Source: Oscillospiraceae bacterium (lineage in GTDB: Bacteria; Bacillota; Clostridia; Oscillospirales; Ruminococcaceae). Taken from it: a DNA stretch of 53,479 bases. Made by a program: the position numbers and the translations under genes. This document shows positions 24,963 through 33,939 of the stretch, piece after piece. The stretch is taken from the NCBI GenBank assembly GCA_004554485.1, contig SFLS01000007.1, positions 1 to 53,479 on the forward strand, given 5' to 3'. The notes below the pieces were generated by a model. That model was given only the letters and a program-made list of their open reading frames with translations. It made no database searches and had not been told where the DNA came from. Numbering within the stretch: the stretch's first letter is position 1; each line of letters starts with the position of its first letter.

Positions 24963-25718
24963 ATGATCTTTTACTATACCGGCACCGGCAACAGCCGCTA
25001 CGCGGCCCTTCTGCTGGCCGACCTTTTGGATGACACCGCCGTGGATGCCGCCCCCTACCTCAAAAGCGGGCTTGCCGCCTCGCTTTCCTCGCAGCGTCCG
25101 TGGGTGTTCGTCTGTCCCACCTACGCCTGGCAGATGCCCCGCGTGTTCGCCGCGCTGCTGCGGCGCAGCAGCTTTGTGGGCAACCGCAGCGCCTATTTCG
25201 TCCTTACCTGCGGCTCGGATATCGGCGCCGCCGGCCGCGCGCTGGAGCGCCTTTCGGACGAGATCGCCCTGGAATACCGCGGCGTTTTGCCGCTGGTGAT
25301 GCCGGAAAACTATGTTGCCATGTTCCCGGTACCGCAGGAGGAGCAGGCCGCGCCCATTGTGGAAGCGGCCCATGCGCCCCTCGCCGAAGCCGCCCGGCAG
25401 ATCGCCGCAGAGCAGCCCTTCCAGACGCGGCGGCTCACCCTCCTCGACCGCCTCAAAAGCGGCATTGTCAACCGCTGCTTTTACCGCTTCTGCGTGACCG
25501 CCCGCCCCTTCCATACCACCCCCGCCTGCAACAGCTGCGGCCGCTGTGCCAAGATGTGCGTCACCAACTGCATCACTCTGCAGCAGGGCCGTCCCCACTG
25601 GGGGAAGGGCTGCACCCATTGCATGGCCTGCCTCTGCGGCTGTCCGCAGAGCGCCGTCGAATACGGCAAAAAGAGCCTGGGCAAGCCCCGCTACTGGTGC
25701 CGGGAGTACACCAGATGA
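24963..25718 (+). CDS. EFR1-type flavodoxin-ferredoxin fusion
   Basis: 251 residues. The N-terminal half is a flavodoxin-like domain with the FMN phosphate loop YYTGTGNSRYA and the later PTYAWQMP. The C-terminal part carries two [4Fe-4S] clusters: CNSCGRCAKMC with a following Cys, and CTHCMACLCGCP. Such EFR1-family proteins are soluble electron carriers of Clostridia; the partner is unknown. The gene starts 45 bases behind the ankyrin lipoprotein gene and is probably cotranscribed with it. Confidence 0.85.
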   Translation: MIFYYTGTGNSRYAALLLADLLDDTAVDAAPYLKSGLAASLSSQRPWVFVCPTYAWQMPRVFAALLRRSSFVGNRSAYFVLTCGSDIGAAGRALERLSDEIALEYRGVLPLVMPENYVAMFPVPQEEQAAPIVEAAHAPLAEAARQIAAEQPFQTRRLTLLDRLKSGIVNRCFYRFCVTARPFHTTPACNSCGRCAKMCVTNCITLQQGRPHWGKGCTHCMACLCGCPQSAVEYGKKSLGKPRYWCREYTR

Positions 25719-25790
25719 CCGCCCGGACGCGATCTCCTCGGCAAAACGGGCTTTTTCTGTTTATCCGGCCGCTTTTGTGCAAAATAGCAC

Positions 25791-25819
25791 TTGCAAAGCC
25801 CTTTTTATTGTGGTATAGT
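25791..25819 (+). promoter_or_regulatory. Promoter of the rimP-nusA-infB operon
   Basis: TTGCAA (25791-25796), 17 bases, TATAGT (25814-25819). Confidence 0.8.
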
Positions 25820-25843
25820 CAATAAGGAATAGTCAGTAAGGAA

Positions 25844-25869
25844 GAAAGAGTGGGGTGACCCGCTCTTTC
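25844..25869 (+). promoter_or_regulatory. Leader hairpin in front of rimP
   Basis: GAAAGAG (25844-25850) pairs with CTCTTTC (25863-25869), with GGG/CCC inside. It lies in the short rimP leader. It could be an attenuator or stabilising hairpin; no long T run follows. Confidence 0.45.
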
Positions 25870-25898
25870 GTTTATGTTACGCCAAAGGGAGGATCGCA

Positions 25899-26381
25899 AT
25901 GGCCAAAAAGAACACCGCCGCCGTAGCGGAGGAGCTGGCGCAGCCCATTCTGGAGCAGATGGGCCTTATCCTGTGGGATGTGGTCTATGAAAAGGAGGGC
26001 AGCGGCTGGTATCTGCGCTACTATATCGATAAGGAGGGCGGCGTGACGATCGACGACTGCGAAGCGTTTTCCCGCGCCGTGGAAGCGGCGCTGGATGCCG
26101 CCGACCCCATCGAGGGCAGCTATACGCTGGAAGTCTCCTCCCCGGGCATCGAACGCGCCCTCACCCGGGACTGGCACTTCACGGCGCTGATGGGGCAGCC
26201 GCTGCTGGTACGGCTCATCCGTCCGGTGGAGGGCGTACGGGATTTTGTCGGCGTCCTTACCGATTATCAGGGCGGCACCCTCACCCTGCTGTTGGATGAG
26301 GAGACCGAAATGAATGTGGAACGCGGCGAGACTGCGTTTATCCGTCTGTATAACGACTTTACTGGAGGAACGAGCAAATGA
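25899..26381 (+). CDS. rimP: Ribosome maturation factor RimP
   Basis: 160 residues; helps mature the 30S subunit. The N-terminal domain ends in the conserved LEVSSPGIERAL, the hallmark of RimP (YhbC), and the C-terminal part is the SH3-like domain. Preceded by GGGAGG. First gene of the nusA operon, overlapping nusA by four bases. Length is normal. Confidence 0.95.
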   Translation: MAKKNTAAVAEELAQPILEQMGLILWDVVYEKEGSGWYLRYYIDKEGGVTIDDCEAFSRAVEAALDAADPIEGSYTLEVSSPGIERALTRDWHFTALMGQPLLVRLIRPVEGVRDFVGVLTDYQGGTLTLLLDEETEMNVERGETAFIRLYNDFTGGTSK

Positions 26382-27481
26382 GTGCAGCAAGAGCCAAAAA
26401 GAAGCAGGAGGAGCAGTTCGACCTGTTCGACGCCCTGAAGCTCCTGGAGACCGAAAAGGGCATCCCGGTGGATTACATGATCGATAAGATCAAGACCGCC
26501 ATCGCCCAGGCCATCAAAAAAGATCCCTTTAACAGCGAAAACAGCGTGGTGGAGATCGACCCCGAAACCGGCCGCTTTTATGTGGCGCTGCGCAAGGATG
26601 TGGTGGAGGAGGTAGAGGACCCCACCACCCAGATCAGTGTGGAGGACGCCGCCAAATACCATGCCGGTATTACCGCCGGCGAGGTGCTGGAGGTCGCGCT
26701 GGACCCCAAAAAGTTCGGGCGCATCGCGGCGCAGGCCGCTAAATCCTCCATTCATCAGGGCATCCGGGAAGCGGAAAAAGGCCTGCTGCTGCAGGAATAT
26801 CAGAGCCGTCAGCACGATATCGTATCGGCCAAGGTGCTGCGGGTGGATCCCATCCGCGGCAATGTGACCCTCGAGATCGGCAACAGCGAAGCCGTGCTGC
26901 CCAAGACCGAGCAGATCCCCGACGAGACCTTCCGTGAGGGCCAGCGCATCAAGGTATATGTGGTGGATGTTCAGAATACCGAAAAAGGCCCCCGTCTGAT
27001 GATCTCCCGCACCCATCCGGGGCTTGTCAAGCGCCTGTTCGAGATGAATGTCCCCGAGATCTACGACGGCACCGTCGAGATCCGTTCCATCTCCCGCGAG
27101 GCCGGCTCCCGCAGCAAGCTGGCGGTTTTCAGCCGGGATGAAAACGTCGATGCCATCGGCGCCTGCATCGGGCCGAAGGGCGCCCGTGTTTCCGCTATCG
27201 TGGAGGAGCTGGGCGGCGAAAAGATCGATGTCGTCAATTACAGCGATGATCCCGCCGCCTATATTTCCGCGGCGCTTTCTCCCGCCACCGTTCTCGGCGT
27301 CGAGATCCTGGATCCCGACCTGCACAGCTGCCGCGTCACGGTGCCGGATCACCAGCTTTCGCTGGCCATCGGCAACAAGGGCCAGAACGCCCGTCTTGCT
27401 GCCCGGCTCACCGGCTGGAAGATCGATATCCGCCCCGAAAGCGGATTTTATGGTGAAGACCCCCTCCCCCGTGAGGAATAA
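26378..27481 (+). CDS. nusA: Transcription termination/antitermination factor NusA
   Basis: 367 residues: N-terminal RNA polymerase-binding domain (1 to about 130), S1 domain, and two KH domains with IGPKGARVSAIVEEL and IGNKGQNARLAARLTGW. There is no C-terminal acidic-repeat extension, as is usual in Bacillota. It binds nascent RNA and polymerase to control pausing and termination. Translationally coupled to rimP by ATGA. Confidence 0.97.
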   Translation: MSAARAKKKQEEQFDLFDALKLLETEKGIPVDYMIDKIKTAIAQAIKKDPFNSENSVVEIDPETGRFYVALRKDVVEEVEDPTTQISVEDAAKYHAGITAGEVLEVALDPKKFGRIAAQAAKSSIHQGIREAEKGLLLQEYQSRQHDIVSAKVLRVDPIRGNVTLEIGNSEAVLPKTEQIPDETFREGQRIKVYVVDVQNTEKGPRLMISRTHPGLVKRLFEMNVPEIYDGTVEIRSISREAGSRSKLAVFSRDENVDAIGACIGPKGARVSAIVEELGGEKIDVVNYSDDPAAYISAALSPATVLGVEILDPDLHSCRVTVPDHQLSLAIGNKGQNARLAARLTGWKIDIRPESGFYGEDPLPREE

Positions 27482-27510
27482 CCGACTGTAACAGAAAGGA
27501 GGCGTCCGCA

Positions 27511-27783
27511 GTGCAGCAAAAGAAGATCCCGGTCAGGATGTGCGCCGGCTGCGGCCAGCATTTCCCCAAAAAGGAGCTGGTCCGGGTGGTCCATACCCCG
27601 CAGGGCACCATCGCCCTTGATCTTACCGGCCGAATGGCCGGCCGGGGCGCGTATCTCTGCCGCAATGTCGAGTGCCTCCGCAAGGCACAGAAGGCCAAAC
27701 GGCTGGAGCGTGCCTTTGAATGCCCCATACCCGATGAGGTAATGGCAAAACTGGAAGAGGAGCTGACAGCCGCCGATGGATGA
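27511..27783 (+). CDS. rnpM: YlxR/RnpM, RNase P modulator
   Basis: 90 residues of the YlxR (DUF448) family. The signature is PVRMCAGCGQHFPKKELVRV, with GRGAYLC later. YlxR was renamed RnpM because it binds the RNase P RNA and modulates activity. Preceded by AAGGAGG and starting with GTG. It overlaps ylxQ by eight bases. Confidence 0.92.
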   Translation: MQQKKIPVRMCAGCGQHFPKKELVRVVHTPQGTIALDLTGRMAGRGAYLCRNVECLRKAQKAKRLERAFECPIPDEVMAKLEEELTAADG

Positions 27784-28096
27784 AAAACGCGTTTTGGGAA
27801 TGCTTTCGCTTTGCCGGCGCGCCGGCCGGCTTACCGCCGGAATGGAAGCGGTGCTGGAGGCGGCGGGAAAGGGAGCAGCCTTTCTCGTTCTGCTGGCGGA
27901 GGATCTTTCCCCCCGCAGCGCCCGGCGGCTCCGGCAAAAACTGCCGGCCCTGCCGGTAGCTACTCTGCCCTGTACGATGCAGACGCTCTCAGTGGTCACC
28001 GGAAAGCTAAGCGGGATCCTGGCGGTCTGCGATGAAAACTTTGCCCGGGGCATCCAGGCATTAATGACTGACGATGAGGAGGAATGGAATAGATGA
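27776..28096 (+). CDS. ylxQ: L7Ae-family RNA-binding protein YlxQ
   Basis: 106 residues of the ribosomal L7Ae/L30e/S12e fold, with LGMLSLCRRAGRLTAGM at the start and LVLLAEDLSP in the middle. In the operon position it corresponds to YlxQ, a probable K-turn-binding protein of unclear target. Overlaps rnpM by eight bases and infB by four. Confidence 0.88.
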   Translation: MDEKRVLGMLSLCRRAGRLTAGMEAVLEAAGKGAAFLVLLAEDLSPRSARRLRQKLPALPVATLPCTMQTLSVVTGKLSGILAVCDENFARGIQALMTDDEEEWNR

Positions 28097-30681
28097 TCGA
28101 AAAATATAAACTGCACGAGGTCGCCCGCGACCTGAACCTGAACGGCAAGGAGCTGATGACGCTGCTGCAGGAGCGCTTCGGCGGCGAGCCGAGAAAATCC
28201 CAGACGGTGCTTTCCGGCGATGAGCTGAACTTCGTCTTTGAGCACTATACCCAAAAGCATGCCGTCCGGGATTTTGGGGAATATTTTAAGCTGGGCGAAG
28301 CCCGGCCCAAAACTCCGGCCCCGGCCGCAAAGCCCGCCGAAAAGTCCGCGGCCCCCGCGGCCAAGCCGGCGGAGCAGCCTGCGGAAAAGGCGGCCGCCCC
28401 GGCCCCCAAGGCGCCGGCGCCCGCGGCCCGTCCGCAGCAGGGAGGCCAGCCCCGCTTGCAGCAGGGCAGCCGTCCGCAGCAGGGTGGCCAGCCCCGCCCG
28501 CAGCAGGGCAGCCGTCCGCAGCAGGGCGGTCAGCCCCGTCCCCAGCAGGGGAACGGCCTGCGTCCCAACCTGAACCAGAAGCCGGCGGCCCCCCGTGCGG
28601 CAGCGCCCGCTGCGCCGCAGCAGCCCGCCGCCCCCCGCAAGCCCATCGAGATCCGCCAGCAGGCCCCCAAGCAGAAGGGGCCCAAGGGCGAAAACAACTT
28701 TACCGCCGCTACCGTGACCCGCACCACCGTGGATATGCGCACCAGCGAGGTCAACCTCGATAAATACAACGAGCGCTACGAGCAGATTGCCCCGGCCGGC
28801 AATATGCGGGATAACTTTGCCAAAAAGCAGAAGCTCAACCAGAAATCCGCCCGCCGCGGCAAGCCGGTGCTCAGCCGCAAAGAGCGCGAGGAGGAAAAGA
28901 TGCGCCGTCTGGAGCTGGAGCGTCAGCGCCGTCAGCGTCTGGAGGTCGCGCTCCCCGAGGAAATGACGGTCGGCGAACTGGCCCTCACCCTCAAGATCCA
29001 GGCCAGCGAAATCATCAAAAAGCTGATGGGCCTGGGCGTGATGGCCTCCATCAGCGATGTTATCGATTTTGATACCGCCTCGCTGGTCGCTATGGAGATC
29101 GGCGCCAAGGTCACCAAGCAGGTCGTCGTCACCATCGAAGACCGCCTGTTTGAGGTCGAGGACAAGGAGGAGGCGCAGGAGACCCGGCCGCCCATCGTGG
29201 TGGTCATGGGCCACGTCGATCATGGCAAGACCTCCATCCTGGACGCTATCCGCAAAACCAGCGTTGTTTCCGGAGAAGCCGGCGGCATTACCCAGCACAT
29301 CGGCGCCTATCAGGTGCAGGTGGACGGCCGTCCCATCACCTTCCTGGATACCCCCGGCCACGCCGCCTTCACCTCGATGAGAGCCCGCGGCGCCCAGGTC
29401 ACCGATATCGCCGTGCTGGTGGTGGCTGCCGATGACGGCATCATGCCCCAGACGGTGGAGGCCATCAACCATGCCAAGGCGGCCGGCGTTTCCATCATCG
29501 TCGCCATCAACAAGATGGATAAACCCGAAGCCAACCCCGACCGCATCAAGCAGCAGCTTACCGAATACGAGCTGGTCCCCGAGGAATGGGGCGGCGATAC
29601 CATCTGCGTCCCCGTTTCCGCCAAGACCGGCATGGGGCTGGATAACCTGCTGGAGATGATCCTGCTGGTGGCCGATACCATGGAGCTGACCGCCAATCCC
29701 AACCGCATGGCCAAGGGTACCGTCATCGAAGCCAAGCTGGATACCGGCCGCGGCCCGGTGGCCACCGTTCTTATCCAGACCGGTACCCTCCATTCCGGCG
29801 AAGCCGTCATCGCGGGGACCGCCGTGGGCCGTGTCCGCGTGATGACCAACGATAAGGGCCAGAAGGTGGAGGAAGCCGGCCCCTCCTGTCCGGTGGAGAT
29901 CACCGGTCTTGCCGAAGTGCCCGCCGCCGGCGATATCTTCAATGCCGTAGAGGATGAGCGGCTGGCCCGCGAGCTGGTTGAAAAGCGCCGCATGGAGCAG
30001 AAGGAGGAGGAATTCAAGCGCTACCAGAAGGTCACGCTGGATAACCTCTTCGAGCATATCAGCGAGGGCGAGGTGCTGGAGCTGCCCGTCATCGTCAAGG
30101 GCGACGTTCAGGGCTCGGTGGAAGCGGTCCGCCAGTCTCTGGAAAAGCTCTCCAACGAGGAAGTCCGCGTCCGCGTGATTCACGGGGCGGTCGGCGCCGT
30201 CAGCGAAAGCGACGTCATGCTGGCCAATGCCTCCCACGCCATCATCGTCGGCTTCAATGTCCGTCCCGACCCCACCGCCAAGGCCAATGCCGAGCGTGAC
30301 GGGGTGGAGATCCGCCTCTACCGCATCATCTACGATGCCATCGAGGAGATCGAGGCGGCCATGAAGGGGATGCTCAAGCCCAAGACCGAGGAGGTCGAGC
30401 TGGGCCGTGCCGAGATCCGCAATGTCTACAAGATCACCGGCGTGGGCGCCGTGGCCGGCTGCTATGTGCTGGACGGCAAGATGGTCCGTTCCGCCAATAT
30501 CCGTGTGGTGCGTGACGGCATCATCATCGCGGATGACAAGATGGCCTCGCTGCGCCGCTTCAAGGACGACGTAAAGGAAGTGGCCCAGGGCTACGAATGC
30601 GGCATCACGCTGGAAAAATTCAGCGACCTCAAGAACGGCGATATCTTTGAAGCCTACGAGATCCGCAAAGTCAAGGAATAA
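28093..30681 (+). CDS. infB: Translation initiation factor IF-2
   Basis: 862 residues. Parts in order: a first IF2_N domain (1-50), a long low-complexity Ala/Pro/Gln linker (about 75-200), a second IF2_N (EEMTVGELALTLKIQ), the GTPase domain with G1 GHVDHGKTS, DTPGH and NKMD, then domains II-IV to the initiator-tRNA-binding end. It brings fMet-tRNA to the 30S subunit and drives subunit joining. The linker contains a three-unit tandem repeat (separate entry). Start overlaps ylxQ by four bases. Confidence 0.97.
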   Translation: MIEKYKLHEVARDLNLNGKELMTLLQERFGGEPRKSQTVLSGDELNFVFEHYTQKHAVRDFGEYFKLGEARPKTPAPAAKPAEKSAAPAAKPAEQPAEKAAAPAPKAPAPAARPQQGGQPRLQQGSRPQQGGQPRPQQGSRPQQGGQPRPQQGNGLRPNLNQKPAAPRAAAPAAPQQPAAPRKPIEIRQQAPKQKGPKGENNFTAATVTRTTVDMRTSEVNLDKYNERYEQIAPAGNMRDNFAKKQKLNQKSARRGKPVLSRKEREEEKMRRLELERQRRQRLEVALPEEMTVGELALTLKIQASEIIKKLMGLGVMASISDVIDFDTASLVAMEIGAKVTKQVVVTIEDRLFEVEDKEEAQETRPPIVVVMGHVDHGKTSILDAIRKTSVVSGEAGGITQHIGAYQVQVDGRPITFLDTPGHAAFTSMRARGAQVTDIAVLVVAADDGIMPQTVEAINHAKAAGVSIIVAINKMDKPEANPDRIKQQLTEYELVPEEWGGDTICVPVSAKTGMGLDNLLEMILLVADTMELTANPNRMAKGTVIEAKLDTGRGPVATVLIQTGTLHSGEAVIAGTAVGRVRVMTNDKGQKVEEAGPSCPVEITGLAEVPAAGDIFNAVEDERLARELVEKRRMEQKEEEFKRYQKVTLDNLFEHISEGEVLELPVIVKGDVQGSVEAVRQSLEKLSNEEVRVRVIHGAVGAVSESDVMLANASHAIIVGFNVRPDPTAKANAERDGVEIRLYRIIYDAIEEIEAAMKGMLKPKTEEVELGRAEIRNVYKITGVGAVAGCYVLDGKMVRSANIRVVRDGIIIADDKMASLRRFKDDVKEVAQGYECGITLEKFSDLKNGDIFEAYEIRKVKE
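28429..28554 (+). repeat. Three 42-bp tandem repeats in the infB linker
   Basis: Three units of 14 codons, each about RPQQGGQPRPQQGS, with synonymous and one Leu/Pro difference. In frame, so copy number can change without breaking IF-2. Confidence 0.9.
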
Positions 30682-30756
30682 TATCCCACAGGTGGGCGGC
30701 GGCATTCTTTGTCCGACTGCCCCCTGCCGGTTTACCCAAAAAAGAAGGAGGCGCCT

Positions 30757-31131
30757 ATGCCGAACTTTAAGAATGCCCGCCACAGCGAGGATATCCACCG
30801 GGAACTGACCGATATTCTGCGTTCTCTCAAGGACCCCCGCATCGACCCCATGCTGTCCGTCGTGCGCACCGAGCTGTCCCGCGACGGCTCCAGCTGCAAG
30901 GTGTACGTCAGCTCCCTTTCGGGGCTGGAGACCGCCAGGGAATCGGTGAAGGGCCTAAAAAGCGCGGCGGGGTATATCCGCCGGGAGATCGGCAGCCGGC
31001 TGGCAATGCGCCATACGCCGGAATTCCAGTTTATCGCCGATGATTCCATCGAATACGGCGTGCATATCTCCCGTCTGCTGCGGGAGATCGCCCCGGAGGA
31101 GGACGGCGCGAAAGGGGAGAGCGAGCAATGA
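30757..31131 (+). CDS. rbfA: Ribosome-binding factor A
   Basis: 124 residues with a KH-like fold; binds 30S precursors. Features are NARHSEDIHRELTDIL, the central GLKSAAGYIRREIG, and RHTPEFQFIADDSIEYG near the end. I start at ATG 30757 with AAGGAGG five bases in front; a longer frame from a TTG has no site. Overlaps nrnA by four bases. Confidence 0.95.
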   Translation: MPNFKNARHSEDIHRELTDILRSLKDPRIDPMLSVVRTELSRDGSSCKVYVSSLSGLETARESVKGLKSAAGYIRREIGSRLAMRHTPEFQFIADDSIEYGVHISRLLREIAPEEDGAKGESEQ

Positions 31132-32102
31132 TCCAGTCCCTTTGTGCTTCCCGCGCGGCGGAGCTTCTGATGCAGCGGGATAATATCACCCTGCTGTGCC
31201 ACCGCCGCCCCGACGGCGATACGGTGGGCAGCGCCTTTGCCCTGTACTATGCCCTGCGCCAGCTGGGCAAGGAGGTGCGGGTGCTGTGCGCCGACCCGCT
31301 GCCGCAGCAGTACCGGTATCTCTACGGGCCGGATTACACCCCCAGCCGGGTGCTGGACTGGCCGGTGGAGTATGTGGTGGCGGTGGATGTGGCCAGCGCC
31401 GAGCTGCTGGGAGAGCTGGAGCCGAAATACGGCCGGATGGTGGATCTCTGTATTGACCACCACCCCAGTAATACCGATTACGCCGCCCTGACCTGCCTGG
31501 ACGGCGAGGCGGCAGCCTGCGCCGAACTGGTGGCTGCCATCCTTACCGCGGTGGGGCTGCCCCTTACCGGCAAAATCGCCGAGTGCATCTACACCGGCCT
31601 TGTTACCGATACCGGCGGGTTCCGCTTTTCCAACACCACCGCCAACAGTATGCGGCTGGCGGCGGATATCATGGAAAGCGGCGTGGATACCGCCGCCATC
31701 AATACCCGGATCTTTGAATCCAAATCCAAAGCCCGGGTGCTGGCGGAGGCCAGGCTGCTTTCCGCCCTGCAGTTTTATGCGGAAAACCGCATCGCCGTGA
31801 TGCCCATCACCCTTGCCGTCCGCGCCGAAACCGGCGTCACCATGGAAGAGCTGGAGGATATGGCCGGCATTCCGCGCCGGATCGAAGGGGTGCTGGTGGG
31901 GGTCACCATCAAGGAGCATGAAAACGAGTGCCGCATTTCGCTGCGGACGCGGGATTGCGTCAACGCTTCGGAAATCGCGGCGGTCTTTGGCGGCGGCGGG
32001 CACCGCTGCGCCGCCGGCTGCACCATCCGGGCTTCGGTAGAGGAGGCGACCCGCCTGCTGATTGCCGAGATCCAAAAGCATCTGCCGGAGGAAACGGTAT
32101 GA
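31128..32102 (+). CDS. nrnA: DHH-family nanoRNase / pAp phosphatase
   Basis: 324 residues. DHH domain with metal ligands His25, Asp29, Asp31 (CHRRPDGDT), Asp86, and Asp109-His110-His111 (IDHHPSN); then DHHA1 with GGGGHRCAAG. The NrnA family degrades 2-5 nt RNAs and removes the 3' phosphate of pAp. It lies between rbfA and truB, the usual Bacillota order. Its stop overlaps the truB ATG. Confidence 0.92.
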   Translation: MIQSLCASRAAELLMQRDNITLLCHRRPDGDTVGSAFALYYALRQLGKEVRVLCADPLPQQYRYLYGPDYTPSRVLDWPVEYVVAVDVASAELLGELEPKYGRMVDLCIDHHPSNTDYAALTCLDGEAAACAELVAAILTAVGLPLTGKIAECIYTGLVTDTGGFRFSNTTANSMRLAADIMESGVDTAAINTRIFESKSKARVLAEARLLSALQFYAENRIAVMPITLAVRAETGVTMEELEDMAGIPRRIEGVLVGVTIKEHENECRISLRTRDCVNASEIAAVFGGGGHRCAAGCTIRASVEEATRLLIAEIQKHLPEETV

Positions 32103-33031
32103 AAACACGCCATTCCCGCCAGCTGGAGGGGATCCTTTGCGTGGAAAAGCCGCAGGACTGGACCTCCTTTGACGTGGTGGCCAAGATGCGCGGCATTGCC
32201 GACTGCCACAAGATCGGTCACGGCGGGACGCTGGACCCGATGGCGACCGGGGTGCTGCCGCTCTTTTTCGGCCGCAGCGCCAAGGCCATGGAGCTGATGC
32301 CCAACCAGCAAAAGCGCTACACCGCCGCCATCCGCTTTGGGGTGACCACCGATACCCAGGACTGTACCGGGACGGTGCTGAGCCAAAGCGATCAGCCGGT
32401 GACCCGGGAGGCGCTGGAAGCGGCTCTAATCCCGCTGAGAGGCACCATCGAGCAGCTGCCCCCGATGTATTCCGCCGTTTGGGTGGACGGGCAGCGGCTG
32501 TACAAGCTGGCCAGAGAGGGCCGCGAGGTGGAGCGCCCCACCCGGCAGGTCACCATCCACCGGCTGGAGCTGCTGGAATTTGACGGGGAAAAAAGGACCT
32601 GCGTCCTTGACGTCTGCTGCTCCAAGGGGACGTATATCCGCACCCTCTGCCACGATATCGGGATGGCCCTGGGCTGCGGCGGGATGCTGACCGCCCTGCG
32701 CCGCACCGAAACACTGGGCTTTACCGAAGCGGACTGCCATACCCTGGACGAACTGAAAGCCGCCGCCGACGAGGGACGGTTTGAGGAGCTGCTGCTGCCG
32801 GTGGAAACCGCCTTCCGGCAGTACGGCCGTATCTTTCTTTCCCCCAAGCAGACCAAAATGTTCCTGGACGGCATCCGGCTGGATACCAACCGCATCCGCT
32901 GCCCCGCCGAGGGGGATACGGTGCGGGTCTATGGTGACGGGCGCTTTCTGGCGCTGGCCCGCATCGACCGCAGCATCGCGGAACTGCAGATCATCAAGCT
33001 GTTTTACACAAAGGAGAATCCAAATTGCTGA
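32099..33031 (+). CDS. truB: tRNA pseudouridine-55 synthase
   Basis: 310 residues. Catalytic Asp46 is in HGGTLDPMATG. KRYTAAIRFG and the later CSKGTYIRTLCHDIG are standard TruB motifs. It forms pseudouridine in the T loop of tRNAs. ATG overlaps the nrnA stop by four bases; the 3' end overlaps ribF by seven. Confidence 0.96.
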   Translation: MKTRHSRQLEGILCVEKPQDWTSFDVVAKMRGIADCHKIGHGGTLDPMATGVLPLFFGRSAKAMELMPNQQKRYTAAIRFGVTTDTQDCTGTVLSQSDQPVTREALEAALIPLRGTIEQLPPMYSAVWVDGQRLYKLAREGREVERPTRQVTIHRLELLEFDGEKRTCVLDVCCSKGTYIRTLCHDIGMALGCGGMLTALRRTETLGFTEADCHTLDELKAAADEGRFEELLLPVETAFRQYGRIFLSPKQTKMFLDGIRLDTNRIRCPAEGDTVRVYGDGRFLALARIDRSIAELQIIKLFYTKENPNC

Positions 33032-33807
33032 TCGTCCACGACCTGAATTTTTGCAGCGAAAGCCCCACCGTTACGGCTTTGGGCTTTTTTGACGGCGTAC
33101 ATAAGGGCCACCGCGCGGTGATTGCCGAGGCGCGCGCCCAGGCGCATGCGCGGGGAGCAAAATGCGCCGTTTTTACCTTTGAACCGCCGCACCATACCGA
33201 CCGGGCGGTCAGCAAAAGCAATATCCGGCTGCTGCAAAGCGCCGAACAGCGCTACCGCCTGATGGAAGAGCTGGGGGTGGAGCTGGTATTCTGCCCGCCG
33301 TTTGAGAGCTTCTACAACCTGACGCCGGAGGAATTTGTGACCGAAATTCTGTGCAATACGCTGCGCTGCCGCGGCGTGGTGTGCGGCGAGGACTACCGCT
33401 TTGGCAAAAAGGGCGCGGGAAATGCGGCCCTGCTGCGGGAGCTGGCAGAGCCCTGCGGGATCACCGTGACGGCGCTGGCGCCGGTGACCTGGGAGGGGGA
33501 GACGGTCAGTTCCAGCCGCATCCGCCGCTGCCTGGCGGAGGGGGACGTGGCGCTGGCCGGCCGGTTGCTGGAGGCGCCTTACGCCCAGAGCGGATTTCCC
33601 GAGCGGCAGGGGGATACCCTGTGCCTGCGGCTGCCCCCGGAGATGATGCCCCCGTGCGAGGGGACCTATCGGGGACGGGTGCAGTACCCCGACGGGGAAA
33701 GCGGGGAGCTGACGGTAGAGGCCGCAGAGGGCTGCCTGCGCTGGCAGGCGCCGGCCGGAGAGCGGGCCGGACAGCCGGTGACGCTGACGCTGCTGGACCG
33801 CCGGTAA
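33025..33807 (+). CDS. ribF: RibF-like FAD synthetase, flavokinase domain not recognisable
   Basis: 260 residues starting with TTG, with AAGGAG 8 bases in front. The N-terminal nucleotidyltransferase domain is complete: LGFFDGVHKGHRAVI (the HxGH type site) and SSSRIRRCLAEGDVALAGRLL. Bacterial RibF is usually about 310 residues, with a C-terminal riboflavin kinase carrying GRxLGFPTAN. That motif is absent; only about 75 residues follow, with a loose strand pattern (CEGTYRGRVQYPDG). So FMN to FAD adenylylation should work, while riboflavin to FMN may need another enzyme. Last gene of the operon. Confidence 0.88.
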   Translation: MLIVHDLNFCSESPTVTALGFFDGVHKGHRAVIAEARAQAHARGAKCAVFTFEPPHHTDRAVSKSNIRLLQSAEQRYRLMEELGVELVFCPPFESFYNLTPEEFVTEILCNTLRCRGVVCGEDYRFGKKGAGNAALLRELAEPCGITVTALAPVTWEGETVSSSRIRRCLAEGDVALAGRLLEAPYAQSGFPERQGDTLCLRLPPEMMPPCEGTYRGRVQYPDGESGELTVEAAEGCLRWQAPAGERAGQPVTLTLLDRR

Positions 33808-33939
33808 AAATACCCCCCATCTATACGCGCAAAACGGGCTTTTTTGCAGAGAAAGTGTTAAAATCACACTTTATTTTACAAAAAGTTTACCGACACGGGG
33901 AAAACGCGGCGAAAATGACGCAAAATCGGCAAGAGGGAG

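Noticed and set aside
28300..28660. Possible CRISPR-like short repeats
   Set aside because: They are in-frame coding repeats of the IF-2 linker without spacers.
27448..30798. Minus-strand open frame of over 1100 codons opposite infB
   Set aside because: An antisense artefact of high third-position GC in nusA-infB; low-complexity Leu/Gly/His content.
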